The position numbers were made by a program, and so were the translations under genes. From Bacteroidota bacterium (lineage in GTDB: Bacteria > Bacteroidota > Ignavibacteria > Ignavibacteriales > Melioribacteraceae): a stretch of 64,000 nt of DNA. Shown here piece by piece: positions 25,976 through 35,665 of this stretch. The DNA lies in the NCBI GenBank assembly GCA_021820065.1, contig JAKAEE010000003.1:1-64000 (forward strand). Reading direction: 5' to 3'. Positions within the stretch are counted from its first letter, which is position 1. Every line of letters starts with the position of its first letter. The notes below the pieces were generated by a model. The model did not search any database. It saw only the letters and a list, made by a program, of their open reading frames with translations, and was not told where the DNA came from.

Positions 25976-28438
25976 ATGTTTTGCCAAGTCGTTTTTGCGT
26001 TACCGTTTAGAAACGCATTCACTTATTCTGTTCCCGATCACTTAAAAGATTCGGTTGGAATTGGTAAACGTGTTGTTGCGCCGTTCGGTAAACGCGTGCT
26101 CACGGGATTTGTAGTTGGCGTTTCGGAATCAACTAACATAAAAGAAAAAATAAAACCGATCCGCGATGTTTTAGATGAAAAACCGATCTTCGATGAAACG
26201 TCACTTAAATTTTACGAATGGATTTCCGAATACTACTTAAGCAGTCTCGGTGAAGCGCTAAAAAATTCTGTCCCGTACGGAACTGAGATTGAATCTAAAC
26301 GGAAAGTGGTAAGCGATAAAGATTTCTGTCTGAAACTGTTTAATCAGGAAAGAAAGAAAACTTCTCTTCGAGCTAAACTTCTATCTGTTCTCTCGCAAAA
26401 AGAAATTCACAGCGTGTCGCAGATTCAAAAAGAGCTGAAGAACAAAAACATTTATTCGCTTCTCACGGCGATGGAGAAAATCGGCGCGGTTACCTTGCTG
26501 AATGAGGTCGATTCCGCAAAGGTGAAAGTGAAGACCGCAAAGTTTGCAAAGCTCGCAAAGTCTTTGGATGAAACTTATCAGATCATCCCAGAGATCGAAA
26601 AAAAGTCTCCCAAGCAAGTTGTGATTTTATTGGAATTGCTTGCCGCCAAAGAATCGATCTTATTGAGTGAACTTCTGAAAAAAACAAATTCATCTGCATC
26701 AACGGTAAATAGTCTTGAGAAAAAAGGTATCGTAAAAATCTTTGAGAAAGAAGTTGAAAGGGTTTACTCCGAAACATACAAAGAAGAAGCTAAACAGATT
26801 GTTCTAACTACGCGTCAGCAAGAAATCGTTGATCGCATAAATCAATCGATCGAGAAGAATGCCTTTGAGACGTTTCTTATTCACGGAATTACCGGAAGCG
26901 GCAAGACGCAAGTATATATCGAACTTACAAAAAAAGTTATTGACAAAGGGCAGACTGTAATTATTCTTGTCCCGGAAATTTCTCTTACGCCTCAAATCAC
27001 TTCGAGATTTCATAACTACTTTGGCGGCATGACTGCCGTTCTTCACAGCAGAATGTCTTTGGGCGAACGTTACGATTCATGGCGCGGAATTGTTGCCGGC
27101 AAATATAAAGTTGTAATCGGTCCGCGCTCGGCATTGTTTGCGCCGCTAAAGAGCATCGGGTTAATAGTTGTTGACGAAGAACATGATCAGAGCTACAAGC
27201 AGCATGATTTAGTGCCGAAGTATCATGCACGCGATGCGGCGATCATTCGCGCGAGATTCGAATCGTGCCCGGTCATTCTCGGTTCCGCAACGCCGTCGGT
27301 AGAAAGTATGTTCAACGCACTCAACAATAAGTTTACTTTGCTAGAACTGCCGGAGCGGATTGATGACGCAAAACTTCCGAAAATAAAATTGGTTGATATA
27401 ACCATCGAGAAAAAGAAAAAGCGGATGGAAAGCATTTTCTCGCGTGAATTGTTGAATGAAATCGGCAACCGGTTGAAGAAAAAAGAAAGCGTTATAATCT
27501 TACAGAACAGGCGCGGATTTGCAACTCAAGTTTTCTGCAACGACTGCGGCGAAGTTGTAACATGTCCCGATTGTTCTGTCTCGATGGTTCATCATCTTAA
27601 CAAAAACATTTTGCAGTGCCACTATTGCGGAATTGTTAAACCGGTTCCAAAAGCATGTCCCAACTGCGGCTCTATCGAATTGAAATTTTTTGGAACCGGC
27701 ACTCAGCGCGTTGAAGATGAGCTGGATTACTATTTCCCGAATGCAAAGATCGAACGTGTTGATTCCGATACGATGAGCAGAAAAGGAAAGCTCGGCGAAA
27801 TTTTGAATAGTTTTCGGAAAGGCGAGATTGATATTCTTGTCGGCACACAGATGGTTTCTAAGGGATTAGACTTTTCAAACGTAACTTTGGTTGGAGTAGT
27901 TGCGGCGGAAACATCTTTGTGGATTCCAGATTTCCGTGCTGACGAAAGAACATTTCAACTTCTCACACAAGTATCCGGCCGCTCAGGCAGAAGCGAGAAA
28001 GAAGGGGAAGTAATTATTCAAACACAGAATGAAAAACATTTTGTTCTGCAAAAAGTTTTGGCGAATGATTACAAAAGTTTTTACGAAAAAGAAATCGGTT
28101 TACGCGAACAAGGCGAGTATCCACCTTTCACGCGGATCGGATTAGTTGAAATCAAGGACGAGCGAGAAGACCGTGCGCGCGCAGCCATCCGTGAGTTTCA
28201 CGATCATTTACGCAAAAATGGAAAAGGATTAAAACTAACTCCCCCTACTGAAGCGATCATTTATAAAATTAAAGGGCAGTACAGATTCCAGATTCTGATA
28301 AAGAGCAGCAGAAAAGCTGATCCGTCCGGCAGACTTTTGCGCAATGCAATGATAAACTCTTACATTGAGTTTAATCAAAAATCAAAATTCAAAGAAGTAA
28401 AACTAATTCTGGATGTTGATCCTCAAAGCATAATATGA
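25976..28438 (+). CDS. priA: primosomal protein N' (PriA helicase)
   Basis: GITGSGKTQVY Walker A, DEEHD, zinc cysteines CNDCGEVVTCPDCSVSM..CHYCG..CPNCGS, GTQMVSKGLDF. Confidence 0.97.
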   Translation: MFCQVVFALPFRNAFTYSVPDHLKDSVGIGKRVVAPFGKRVLTGFVVGVSESTNIKEKIKPIRDVLDEKPIFDETSLKFYEWISEYYLSSLGEALKNSVPYGTEIESKRKVVSDKDFCLKLFNQERKKTSLRAKLLSVLSQKEIHSVSQIQKELKNKNIYSLLTAMEKIGAVTLLNEVDSAKVKVKTAKFAKLAKSLDETYQIIPEIEKKSPKQVVILLELLAAKESILLSELLKKTNSSASTVNSLEKKGIVKIFEKEVERVYSETYKEEAKQIVLTTRQQEIVDRINQSIEKNAFETFLIHGITGSGKTQVYIELTKKVIDKGQTVIILVPEISLTPQITSRFHNYFGGMTAVLHSRMSLGERYDSWRGIVAGKYKVVIGPRSALFAPLKSIGLIVVDEEHDQSYKQHDLVPKYHARDAAIIRARFESCPVILGSATPSVESMFNALNNKFTLLELPERIDDAKLPKIKLVDITIEKKKKRMESIFSRELLNEIGNRLKKKESVIILQNRRGFATQVFCNDCGEVVTCPDCSVSMVHHLNKNILQCHYCGIVKPVPKACPNCGSIELKFFGTGTQRVEDELDYYFPNAKIERVDSDTMSRKGKLGEILNSFRKGEIDILVGTQMVSKGLDFSNVTLVGVVAAETSLWIPDFRADERTFQLLTQVSGRSGRSEKEGEVIIQTQNEKHFVLQKVLANDYKSFYEKEIGLREQGEYPPFTRIGLVEIKDEREDRARAAIREFHDHLRKNGKGLKLTPPTEAIIYKIKGQYRFQILIKSSRKADPSGRLLRNAMINSYIEFNQKSKFKEVKLILDVDPQSII

Positions 28439-28440
28439 AT

Positions 28441-28503
28441 AAATCCAAAACTCTAAATTCAAAATTCAAAAAAATGTTTTGGATTTTGTGCTTTGAATTT
28501 TAT
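28441..28503. repeat. inverted pair of heptanucleotide arrays D (TCCAAAA CTCTAAA TTCAAAA TTCAAAA / GTTTTGG ATTTTGT GCTTTGA ATTTTAT)
   Basis: 7-mers read directly; outer arms AAATCCAAAAC/GTTTTGGATTT perfectly complementary. Confidence 0.75.
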
Positions 28504-29143
28504 GTTAGTTAATGTGACTATGAAAGAAAAAGTTTTTAAGTATTATATCCTCAACAAACCATTTGGCGTGCTAACACAATTCACGGATAAAGAAAACCGC
28601 GCAACGCTGGGTTCGCTTTTCAAATTTCCGAAAGATGCCGGCCTTGCCGGTAGGCAGGTTTATCCCATAGGCAGGCTCGATCGCGACAGTGAAGGATTGC
28701 TGCTGGTAACAAACGACAAAAGTTTAACGGAATATTTGCTCAATCCCCAAAACAAACATGAACGTGAGTATTATGTTCAAGTGGAAGGAATTCCGACTGA
28801 AAAAGATTTGGAAAGAATGCGTAGCGGAATTGAATTGAACGACGGCAAAACTCTTCCGGCAAAAGTTAAGTTGATCGATGACCCGGGATTCCCGCCGCGT
28901 GTTCCTCCGATCCGCGAACGGAAAAACATTCCGACAAGCTGGATCAGTCTGACTTTAGTTGAAGGACGTAACAGACAAGTTCGAAGAATGACGGCAGCAA
29001 TTGGTTTCCCGACTCTTAGACTTGTCCGCGTAAGAATCAAAAACATTTTACTTGGTAACTTAAAGTTTGGGGAAGTGAGAGAATTAAACGGACGTGAATT
29101 GGAATCATTAAAACAGAAGCGACCCGCAAAGGGCCGCCTCTAG
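28493..29143 (+). CDS. pseudouridine synthase, RluB/RluE/RsuA family (start possibly ATG 28520)
   Basis: YYILNKPFGVLTQF; YPIGRLDRDSEGLLLVTND; LVEGRNRQVRRMTAAIGFPTLRLVRVRI. Confidence 0.93.
   Translation: MNFMLVNVTMKEKVFKYYILNKPFGVLTQFTDKENRATLGSLFKFPKDAGLAGRQVYPIGRLDRDSEGLLLVTNDKSLTEYLLNPQNKHEREYYVQVEGIPTEKDLERMRSGIELNDGKTLPAKVKLIDDPGFPPRVPPIRERKNIPTSWISLTLVEGRNRQVRRMTAAIGFPTLRLVRVRIKNILLGNLKFGEVRELNGRELESLKQKRPAKGRL
28642..28658. repeat. palindromic element CCTTGCCGGTAGGCAGG inside the pseudouridine synthase gene
   Basis: CCT(T)GCC/GGCAGG arms; encodes the extra GLAGRQ segment ahead of VYPIGRLD. Confidence 0.6.
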
Positions 29144-29149
29144 AAAAAA

Positions 29150-29980
29150 TTATGCACCTGTGAACCATCTTAAAAACGGTAACGCTTTGGCAAGGAAAAA
29201 CAATAGAAGGCTAAAGCCAATCCACAAACCGAATATCATCGCAAAATATTTTCCTGCACTGTTGGACTTGAACATTTTAGCATAACCTATTGCAACTGCT
29301 GCATAAAACCAGATGGAAAAAATATCGGCTTTTGATAAGAGAAATCCGCCGATGGTTGTAGTATCTGCGCCCGTAAAAGCGGCGATGCTGGTTCCGGTCA
29401 TATATTTATTCATAACGAACGCGGCAATTACCATAACAATTACTTGTAAGACTATTATGTAGTGAGGTAAACCGTAAGCAACCATCGCTTCTTTGTATGT
29501 ACCGGTGCCTTTGAGAGCAAATTTTGCGAAGAGAAGAAAAACCCCGGAAACTACAAAGAAAACAATAAAAGTAATTATAATAATTGAAACGGCAGAAATT
29601 GCAACAGTAGCGGCAGTCAAACCCTGATTAAATCTGTCTCTCATGCCATCAAGCTGCTGATCTGCTTGGGCTTGAGTTATCTGACCGCTTGCAACCATAT
29701 TGCTGAATTGCTTTTCAACTTGCTTCATGTTCTTTTCCATGGCTTGCATGCGGATGTTCGGATTGCTCATCATTACTATATTGGATAGAAGGGCAACAAC
29801 CATGATAATCACAAGAGGAATTATCCAATCGGCTGTCTTGGGCGGAAACTTTGACATCTTAGAAAAAGTATTTCCAGGTTCGGAAAATAAACCAACTAAC
29901 TTATCAGTGTGGTTAATTTCGAATTCTTCTGCTTCAACTGAGGACATTTTAGGAGCTTCTTGGTTCTTTGTTTCTTCCAT
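29150..29980 (-). CDS. YIP1 family membrane protein
   Basis: C-terminal five-TM architecture; LVGLFSEPGNTFSKMSKFP N-terminal motif. Confidence 0.75.
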   Translation of the reverse strand: MEETKNQEAPKMSSVEAEEFEINHTDKLVGLFSEPGNTFSKMSKFPPKTADWIIPLVIIMVVALLSNIVMMSNPNIRMQAMEKNMKQVEKQFSNMVASGQITQAQADQQLDGMRDRFNQGLTAATVAISAVSIIIITFIVFFVVSGVFLLFAKFALKGTGTYKEAMVAYGLPHYIIVLQVIVMVIAAFVMNKYMTGTSIAAFTGADTTTIGGFLLSKADIFSIWFYAAVAIGYAKMFKSNSAGKYFAMIFGLWIGFSLLLFFLAKALPFLRWFTGA

Positions 29981-30144
29981 CTGTTTCTCCTTGATTAGTT
30001 ATTTATATAGCTGGTGGCTGCTGTATGTAATTTAACAAAAAATATTCAACGAATTGAAACAACGATCATAAAAATTTTTAAAAGAGTTATGCGGGATTAT
30101 TGTAATTTTAAGCCAAAATTAGCTGAAATATCTTTGGAGATTTT

Positions 30145-31515
30145 ATGAAAACCATTATTGAGCCTTTCAAAATTAAATCTGTTGAACCGATTAGGTTTAC
30201 AACTAAAGAAGAACGGACAAAAATTTTAGAAGATGCCGGGTATAACCCGTTTATGATTCATGCGGACGATGTGCTGATTGACCTTTTAACCGACAGCGGC
30301 ACATCGGCAATGAGTTCAGATCAATGGGCGGGAATTATGCGCGGCGACGAATCTTACGCCGGGGCGAAAAGTTTTTACAGATTCGAATCGGCTGTGAAAA
30401 AAATTACCGGTGATGAATTCATTATTCCCACACATCAAGGGAGAGCTTCGGAAAAAATTCTTTTTTCAATTCTCGGCGGACCGGGAAAATATTTTGCGAG
30501 CAACACATTTTTCGATACGACACGTGCAAATATTGAGTTCACAGGCGCAGAAGCGGTAGACCTTTTGTGTGAAGTTGGAAAACATCCCGAACAGCGAGCG
30601 CCGTTCAAAGGCAACATGGATATCGACGCGTTGAAGGCATTCATTCAAAAAGCCGGCAAAGAAAATATTCCGCTGGTTGTTTTAACTGTTACTAATAATT
30701 CAGGTGGCGGTCAGCCCGTGTCAATGCAGAACATTCGCGAAGTGAAAGAAGTCTGCAAGCAAAACAGCATTCCTCTTTTTCTTGATGCATGCCGGTTTGC
30801 GGAGAACGCGTACTTCATTAAGAAACGAGAAAACGGATATGCAGATAAACCTGTTTTGGAAATTTGTCAAGAGATGTTTTCGTATGCAGACGGATCGACA
30901 ATGAGCGCAAAGAAAGATGCTCTTGTAAATATCGGCGGATGGCTTTCATTGAACGATACAGACCTTGCATTGAAATGCCGGAACCTATTAATAGTAACAG
31001 AAGGATTTCCAACTTACGGCGGACTTGCCGGACGCGACCTTGAGGCAATTGCTCAAGGGTTGGAAGAAATTGTTGATGAACATTATTTGCAGTACAGAAT
31101 TCGAAGCACAGAATATCTCGGAGAAAAAATCTTAGCTGCGGGCGTTCCAATTATCGAGCCGCCGGGAGGTCATGCAATTTATATTGATGCAAAACGATTT
31201 CTGCCGCATGTTCCGGCAGAACAGTATCCGGGTCAATCAATCGTTTGCGAACTTTATGTTGAGGGTGGAATCCGAACTGTTGAAATCGGTAGCGTAATGT
31301 TTGGCAAGTACGACAAAAATGGAAAACTTATTCCGGCAATGATGGAGCTTGTCCGGCTTGCAATCCCTCGCCGCGTTTACACACAAAGTCACATTGATTA
31401 CGTTGCCGAAGTTGTGATTGACGTTTTTAAGAGAAGAGAAAAGTTGAAAGGATATCATATTACGTACGAAGCGCCGATGCTCAGGCATTTTACGGCTCGT
31501 TTCAAAAAATTCTGA
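30145..31515 (+). CDS. tnaA: tryptophanase (beta-eliminating lyase family)
   Basis: IDLLTDSGTSAMSSDQWAGIMRGDESYAG, PTHQGRASE, YADGSTMSAKKDALVNIGG, VEIGS, MLRHFTARF (His like TnaA rather than Phe of tyrosine phenol-lyase). Confidence 0.85.
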   Translation: MKTIIEPFKIKSVEPIRFTTKEERTKILEDAGYNPFMIHADDVLIDLLTDSGTSAMSSDQWAGIMRGDESYAGAKSFYRFESAVKKITGDEFIIPTHQGRASEKILFSILGGPGKYFASNTFFDTTRANIEFTGAEAVDLLCEVGKHPEQRAPFKGNMDIDALKAFIQKAGKENIPLVVLTVTNNSGGGQPVSMQNIREVKEVCKQNSIPLFLDACRFAENAYFIKKRENGYADKPVLEICQEMFSYADGSTMSAKKDALVNIGGWLSLNDTDLALKCRNLLIVTEGFPTYGGLAGRDLEAIAQGLEEIVDEHYLQYRIRSTEYLGEKILAAGVPIIEPPGGHAIYIDAKRFLPHVPAEQYPGQSIVCELYVEGGIRTVEIGSVMFGKYDKNGKLIPAMMELVRLAIPRRVYTQSHIDYVAEVVIDVFKRREKLKGYHITYEAPMLRHFTARFKKF

Positions 31516-31531
31516 GGAAGTCCCGATACTG

Positions 31532-32344
31532 ATGGAAAAACATTTCTCATATAAATCACCGCACCAAATTTGGAGAATATTGATCTCCGATTCCGAGAAA
31601 CTAATTCTCGAAACGCGCGACGTAAAAACCAAAGAAGTTTTTTTTCACTGCTTCGATATTTGGGACGGCGGCAAAATCTTTTCGGATTTTCAGCTTGAAG
31701 ACAAATGCTGGGTTGGAATAGAAACGGTTCACAAAGACATTATTTATTTTCACAAATTTCCCAAGCCGGATTTACCGATCCATGCCGGAATAATTGCATT
31801 TGATCTCGCATCACAAAAAATTTTGTGGACGAACAACGAGCTCTCATTTCTGTTTGCTTACCAAGATAAAATTTACGGATTCAAACAAGGATTTGAAGAG
31901 CGCTATTTCTACGAACTTGATTACCTTGATGGAAAACTTACCAAGGAATATGAAAACGATCACGCAGCAATAAACAAGCTGAAGAACATCGCAAGCAGCG
32001 CAAAAGATTGGAGAAGCTATCTCTATCCGGAAATTCTAAAAAGCAACAGCGATGAAAAAATCAACCGACTGATTAATCAGCAAACCGGTAAGAACGAAAC
32101 TATCGGCGAAGTAGAATATAATGTTTATAACAGTTATCTTTTCTTCAGCTATCATTCAAAGGTTTTTGAAAACAGTCTGATCAACAAATTTTTTGCCGTC
32201 GATCTTGATTCCGAAAAAGTTGTTTTTTCAGAAATTCTCAATGCTAACGTTACTGCAATGTTGACCGATTCGTTCTTCCTTTACAAAAACCTTCTGTTTC
32301 TTCTTCGCGAAAAGAATGAGGTAATTGTTTACAAGATAAAGTAA
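31532..32344 (+). CDS. conserved hypothetical protein (DUF4905-like)
   Basis: SPHQIWRILISDSEKLILETRDVKTKEVFFHCFDI; family assignment from memory, not searched. Confidence 0.6.
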   Translation: MEKHFSYKSPHQIWRILISDSEKLILETRDVKTKEVFFHCFDIWDGGKIFSDFQLEDKCWVGIETVHKDIIYFHKFPKPDLPIHAGIIAFDLASQKILWTNNELSFLFAYQDKIYGFKQGFEERYFYELDYLDGKLTKEYENDHAAINKLKNIASSAKDWRSYLYPEILKSNSDEKINRLINQQTGKNETIGEVEYNVYNSYLFFSYHSKVFENSLINKFFAVDLDSEKVVFSEILNANVTAMLTDSFFLYKNLLFLLREKNEVIVYKIK

Positions 32345-32355
32345 GAGCAAGAAAA

Positions 32356-32934
32356 ATGGAAATCTCGCTGGAGGAAAAGAAAATCCTTCTTGAGGCAGCG
32401 CGCAATTCGATCGAGTTACTTTTTAAAGGCGAAAAAGTTGAAGAGCCGGACTACACGATGCATCCCATCTTTAAAAGTCATGCCGGTGCGTTTGTAACTT
32501 TAACGGAGTCCGGCTCGCTTCGTGGTTGCATTGGCTACATTATTTCGGATCAACCGTTATGGCAAACGGTTTGTGAAGCGGCGGTGCAGGCATCGCAGAA
32601 CGATCCGCGCTTTCCATCAGTCCGCAAGTCTGAAATCAAAAATCTTGAAATCGAAATTTCTATTCTCTCAGAACCTTTTCCGTTAAACAATTATGACGAA
32701 ATTGAAATCGGGAAGCATGGATTGATACTTAACGAAAAAGGAAGACGCGGGCTGCTTCTTCCGCAAGTTCCAACAGAACACCATTTGAACCGCGAACAAT
32801 TCCTTGATGCAATTTGTCAGAAGACCGGTTTTCCGGCGGGATACTGGCGCAAACAATTTTTGAACTTGAGCGCGTTTACCGCAACCGTTTTTAGTGAATC
32901 GGAAATTAATTCAGAAACAATCAACAGGGGGTGA
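32356..32934 (+). CDS. AMMECR1 domain protein (AmmeMemoRadiSam system protein A)
   Basis: GAFVTLTESGSLRGCIGYI...LPQVPTEHHLNREQFLDAICQKTG. Confidence 0.93.
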   Translation: MEISLEEKKILLEAARNSIELLFKGEKVEEPDYTMHPIFKSHAGAFVTLTESGSLRGCIGYIISDQPLWQTVCEAAVQASQNDPRFPSVRKSEIKNLEIEISILSEPFPLNNYDEIEIGKHGLILNEKGRRGLLLPQVPTEHHLNREQFLDAICQKTGFPAGYWRKQFLNLSAFTATVFSESEINSETINRG

Positions 32935-32935
32935 A

Positions 32936-33754
32936 ATGAAAAATGTTAGAGTAGCCGCTGTGGCGGGAATGTTTTATCCTGCATCTGCAAAAAAGTTGAG
33001 CGATGAAATTAAGTTGATGCTTGACCTGAGCAAGCCGGACAAAAAGTTTGAACACATTAACGGTATTATCTCTCCGCATGCCGGTTATATTTATTCGGGC
33101 AGAACGGCGGCGTATGCTTTTAATGCAGTGGCAGAAAAGAATTATAAAACTGTCATCATAATTTCACCAAGTCACCGTGAATATTTTCCCGGCATTTCAA
33201 TTTATCACGGCGACGCATACGAAACGCCGCTTGGAATTGTTCCTGTTAATAATGAAGTGAGAGAGAAATTAATTGCGGACAGCAAACTTATTTTCTCCGG
33301 CGTTTTAGGACATCGAGCCGAACATGCCGTCGAAGTGCAGATACCGTTTCTGCAGGTTATCATGAGAGATTTTTCCATCGTGCCGATTGTGATGGGTGAT
33401 CAAAACAAAGTTTGCGTAAACGAACTTGCCGAAAAGCTTTCGAATGTTATGGATGAACAAACTCTTGTTGTTGCCAGTTCCGATTTATCGCACTACTATA
33501 AAAAAGCCGAAGCTGATCGGCTGGATTCAGTTGTTGAAAAGAGGATTTCCAATTTTGATTACGAAGGACTGCAAGCCGATCTGGAAACGGGTAAATGCGA
33601 GGCATGCGGCGGCGGGGCAATAGTAGCAATGATGAAAGCGGCAGACATGATCAAAGCCAAAAACTCTTTGGTGCTTTCGCGGTCGGATTCCGGGGACGTG
33701 AGCGGCGATAATTCCCAAGTTGTCGGTTATCTAAGTGCGGCTGTCTTCAATTAA
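32936..33754 (+). CDS. Memo-like protein (AmmeMemoRadiSam system protein B)
   Basis: VAGMFYPASAKKL, GIISPHAGYIYSG, HRAEHAVEVQIPFLQ, ASSDLSHY; ATG 32936 preferred to tracked 32894. Confidence 0.94.
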   Translation: MKNVRVAAVAGMFYPASAKKLSDEIKLMLDLSKPDKKFEHINGIISPHAGYIYSGRTAAYAFNAVAEKNYKTVIIISPSHREYFPGISIYHGDAYETPLGIVPVNNEVREKLIADSKLIFSGVLGHRAEHAVEVQIPFLQVIMRDFSIVPIVMGDQNKVCVNELAEKLSNVMDEQTLVVASSDLSHYYKKAEADRLDSVVEKRISNFDYEGLQADLETGKCEACGGGAIVAMMKAADMIKAKNSLVLSRSDSGDVSGDNSQVVGYLSAAVFN

Positions 33755-33870
33755 TCATTCGGTTTAGTTAGAGCCAATTTCTCCACACCCATAGTAAATA
33801 TCCTTGACGCAAACCGTAAAATATTTTACTTTGCTCTCGCCTTCTTAAGTAATGAAATCAATTAATAAAC

Positions 33871-34398
33871 GTGGAGAGAAGTATGAATAATACTCTACGC
33901 AGTTTTTTTGCAATACTTATTCTTGTTGTAATTTTTGATAGTGCCACCGATCAAAGTGCGTTTGCCCAATCCAGCTTTACCTTTAAAGCGGAGAATAAAA
34001 CGTTTGTCGCGAAGGAAATGGAAGCGGCATTGGTTGACATGAATAACGAAAAAGTTATCCAGATACGTGTTGCCAACGCAGACAAAATCGCTTATCTCTA
34101 TCTCAAATATGCTTCTATAAAAGATATTCCTAGTTCACTCAAATATATTGAACATGACGAAGCAAAAGGTAAAAGTTCAGAGTCCGAAATTATTTGGGTT
34201 CCAGATGGTCCCGATAACCCGCAGTGGAATTCGGTAAAAGGCAAAACCGTTATTACCAAATTTGATTTGGAAAAGAAATTGATTTCCGGAACATTCGAAT
34301 TCAAGGTTGAAAAGTTTGAATACTCGTCAGAGGGCAATGGCAAGAGACCCAGCATGGAAATTGCCGAAGGACAGTTTTCGGATATTCAATATCGTTAA
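33871..34398 (+). CDS. hypothetical secreted protein
   Basis: ORF with signal peptide (FAILILVVIFDSATDQSAFAQ). Confidence 0.6.
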   Translation: MERSMNNTLRSFFAILILVVIFDSATDQSAFAQSSFTFKAENKTFVAKEMEAALVDMNNEKVIQIRVANADKIAYLYLKYASIKDIPSSLKYIEHDEAKGKSSESEIIWVPDGPDNPQWNSVKGKTVITKFDLEKKLISGTFEFKVEKFEYSSEGNGKRPSMEIAEGQFSDIQYR

Positions 34399-34428
34399 GA
34401 ATAAACTTGGTTAACTTTTTTTGATGAA

Positions 34429-34452
34429 GGGCTGAACACTCAGCCCTTTTTT
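34429..34452 (+). terminator. rho-independent terminator GGGCTGA-ACAC-TCAGCCC-TTTTTT
   Basis: 7-bp perfect stem, 4-nt loop, T tract. Confidence 0.9.
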
Positions 34453-35533
34453 ATTTGTATGCAGCTTTCTCCAAATCTTTTAACGAATGAAACGGAAAAG
34501 GAGGATTAAGATACTCGGCTAAGAATTTGTAAATCTTCATTCGTGTTTCCTTTGCTAGTTTCGTATCGATTCTATCGAAACTGTGTCCGCCAGGCGCATC
34601 TTTGAAAATTTCGTAATCGAATTTTTTCCCTGCCGCTTTGAGTGCTTCAATTAAATGTTCAACCTCAACAGCATAAACATCGTCGTCGTTTGTGTCGGTG
34701 TGAATAAGCAAAGGAGTTTTGAGATCGGCAACGTGAGTAACCGGTGAACGTTTCCTGTATTCATTCACATCTTGAATGACGGTTTTCCCAATGTGGTATT
34801 TAGCCGAAAATTCTTTTTCATATTCCTCGCCGTGCACACCCATCCGCATAATCAAATCGCTTACCGGGACCCCGGCAAAGGCGACTTTGTAATCATTGGG
34901 ATGCTGAAAAATGTCCATCAGCGCAATCAATCCGCCGTGACTCCAACCTACTACACCAACGCGGTCTTTATCGACTATATCGTAATTCTCGATTATCCAC
35001 GTGCGGCTTGCATTGTTGTCGTCAACCTCCAGTCCGCCGTAATCAATTTTTTCATAAAAACTTTGTCCATAACCAGTGCTGCCGCGGTATTCCGGCGCAA
35101 CTACAATGTAACCTTGCGCCATCATTTCGCGAATGATGTGAGTATGATACGTAGTAAAATCAGCATGAACACCGCCATGAGGCAAAACAATCAACGGATA
35201 TTTCTTGCTTCGGTCAATTTTTGTTGGGATGAAAACGTACGCCCAAAACTTAACCGGATTTTTTGCGCCCATTGCTGTGGGATTCGGAACGTTGGCAGGC
35301 GGCGGACCGACGATAAACACTTTGTCGATGTTAGCTACGTCGCCGACTTTGTTGTACCACTGAATATCGTCAATTGCTTTTGCAAGCTGATCGAGTCGGT
35401 GGTCCAAAGCGTCAAATTTCTTTTCAATCAATTCTTTGCTGCCGCTCTCTTGGGAATAAGCCAAGCTCGTAATCAATGCAGTCGCCAGCATAAAAACTTT
35501 AACTTGATTAAGCCGTCTCATTTTTATCTCCAT
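34451..35533 (-). CDS. secreted S9-like alpha/beta hydrolase (prolyl oligopeptidase family)
   Basis: VVAPEYRGSTGYG, GVVGWSHGGLIALM nucleophile elbow, catalytic GGHSFD. Confidence 0.9.
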   Translation of the reverse strand: MEIKMRRLNQVKVFMLATALITSLAYSQESGSKELIEKKFDALDHRLDQLAKAIDDIQWYNKVGDVANIDKVFIVGPPPANVPNPTAMGAKNPVKFWAYVFIPTKIDRSKKYPLIVLPHGGVHADFTTYHTHIIREMMAQGYIVVAPEYRGSTGYGQSFYEKIDYGGLEVDDNNASRTWIIENYDIVDKDRVGVVGWSHGGLIALMDIFQHPNDYKVAFAGVPVSDLIMRMGVHGEEYEKEFSAKYHIGKTVIQDVNEYRKRSPVTHVADLKTPLLIHTDTNDDDVYAVEVEHLIEALKAAGKKFDYEIFKDAPGGHSFDRIDTKLAKETRMKIYKFLAEYLNPPFPFHSLKDLEKAAYK

Positions 35534-35665
35534 CTGTTAAGATTCTTTACACTAGAATTCTCTAATGATCCGTATATAAATTAACGCTCAAATCCTTCCT
35601 GTTCCAATATTTTTTTAGTATCATGCGAACCAAATTTCAGACATTTCTTTAATTCCAGAATAATT

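Noticed and set aside
30089-30148. 19-codon ORF (MRDYCNFKPKLAEISLEIL) overlapping tnaA start as ATGA, possible tnaC-like leader
   Set aside because: Contains no Trp codon and no TnaC-like W...P arrangement, weak SD; likely chance.
34429-34452. Considered as another palindromic mobile element
   Set aside because: Short GC stem followed by T tract; an ordinary intrinsic terminator.
34772-35584. 270-aa plus-strand ORF
   Set aside because: Antisense to the well-supported S9-like hydrolase; composition is that of a shadow ORF with no domain pattern.
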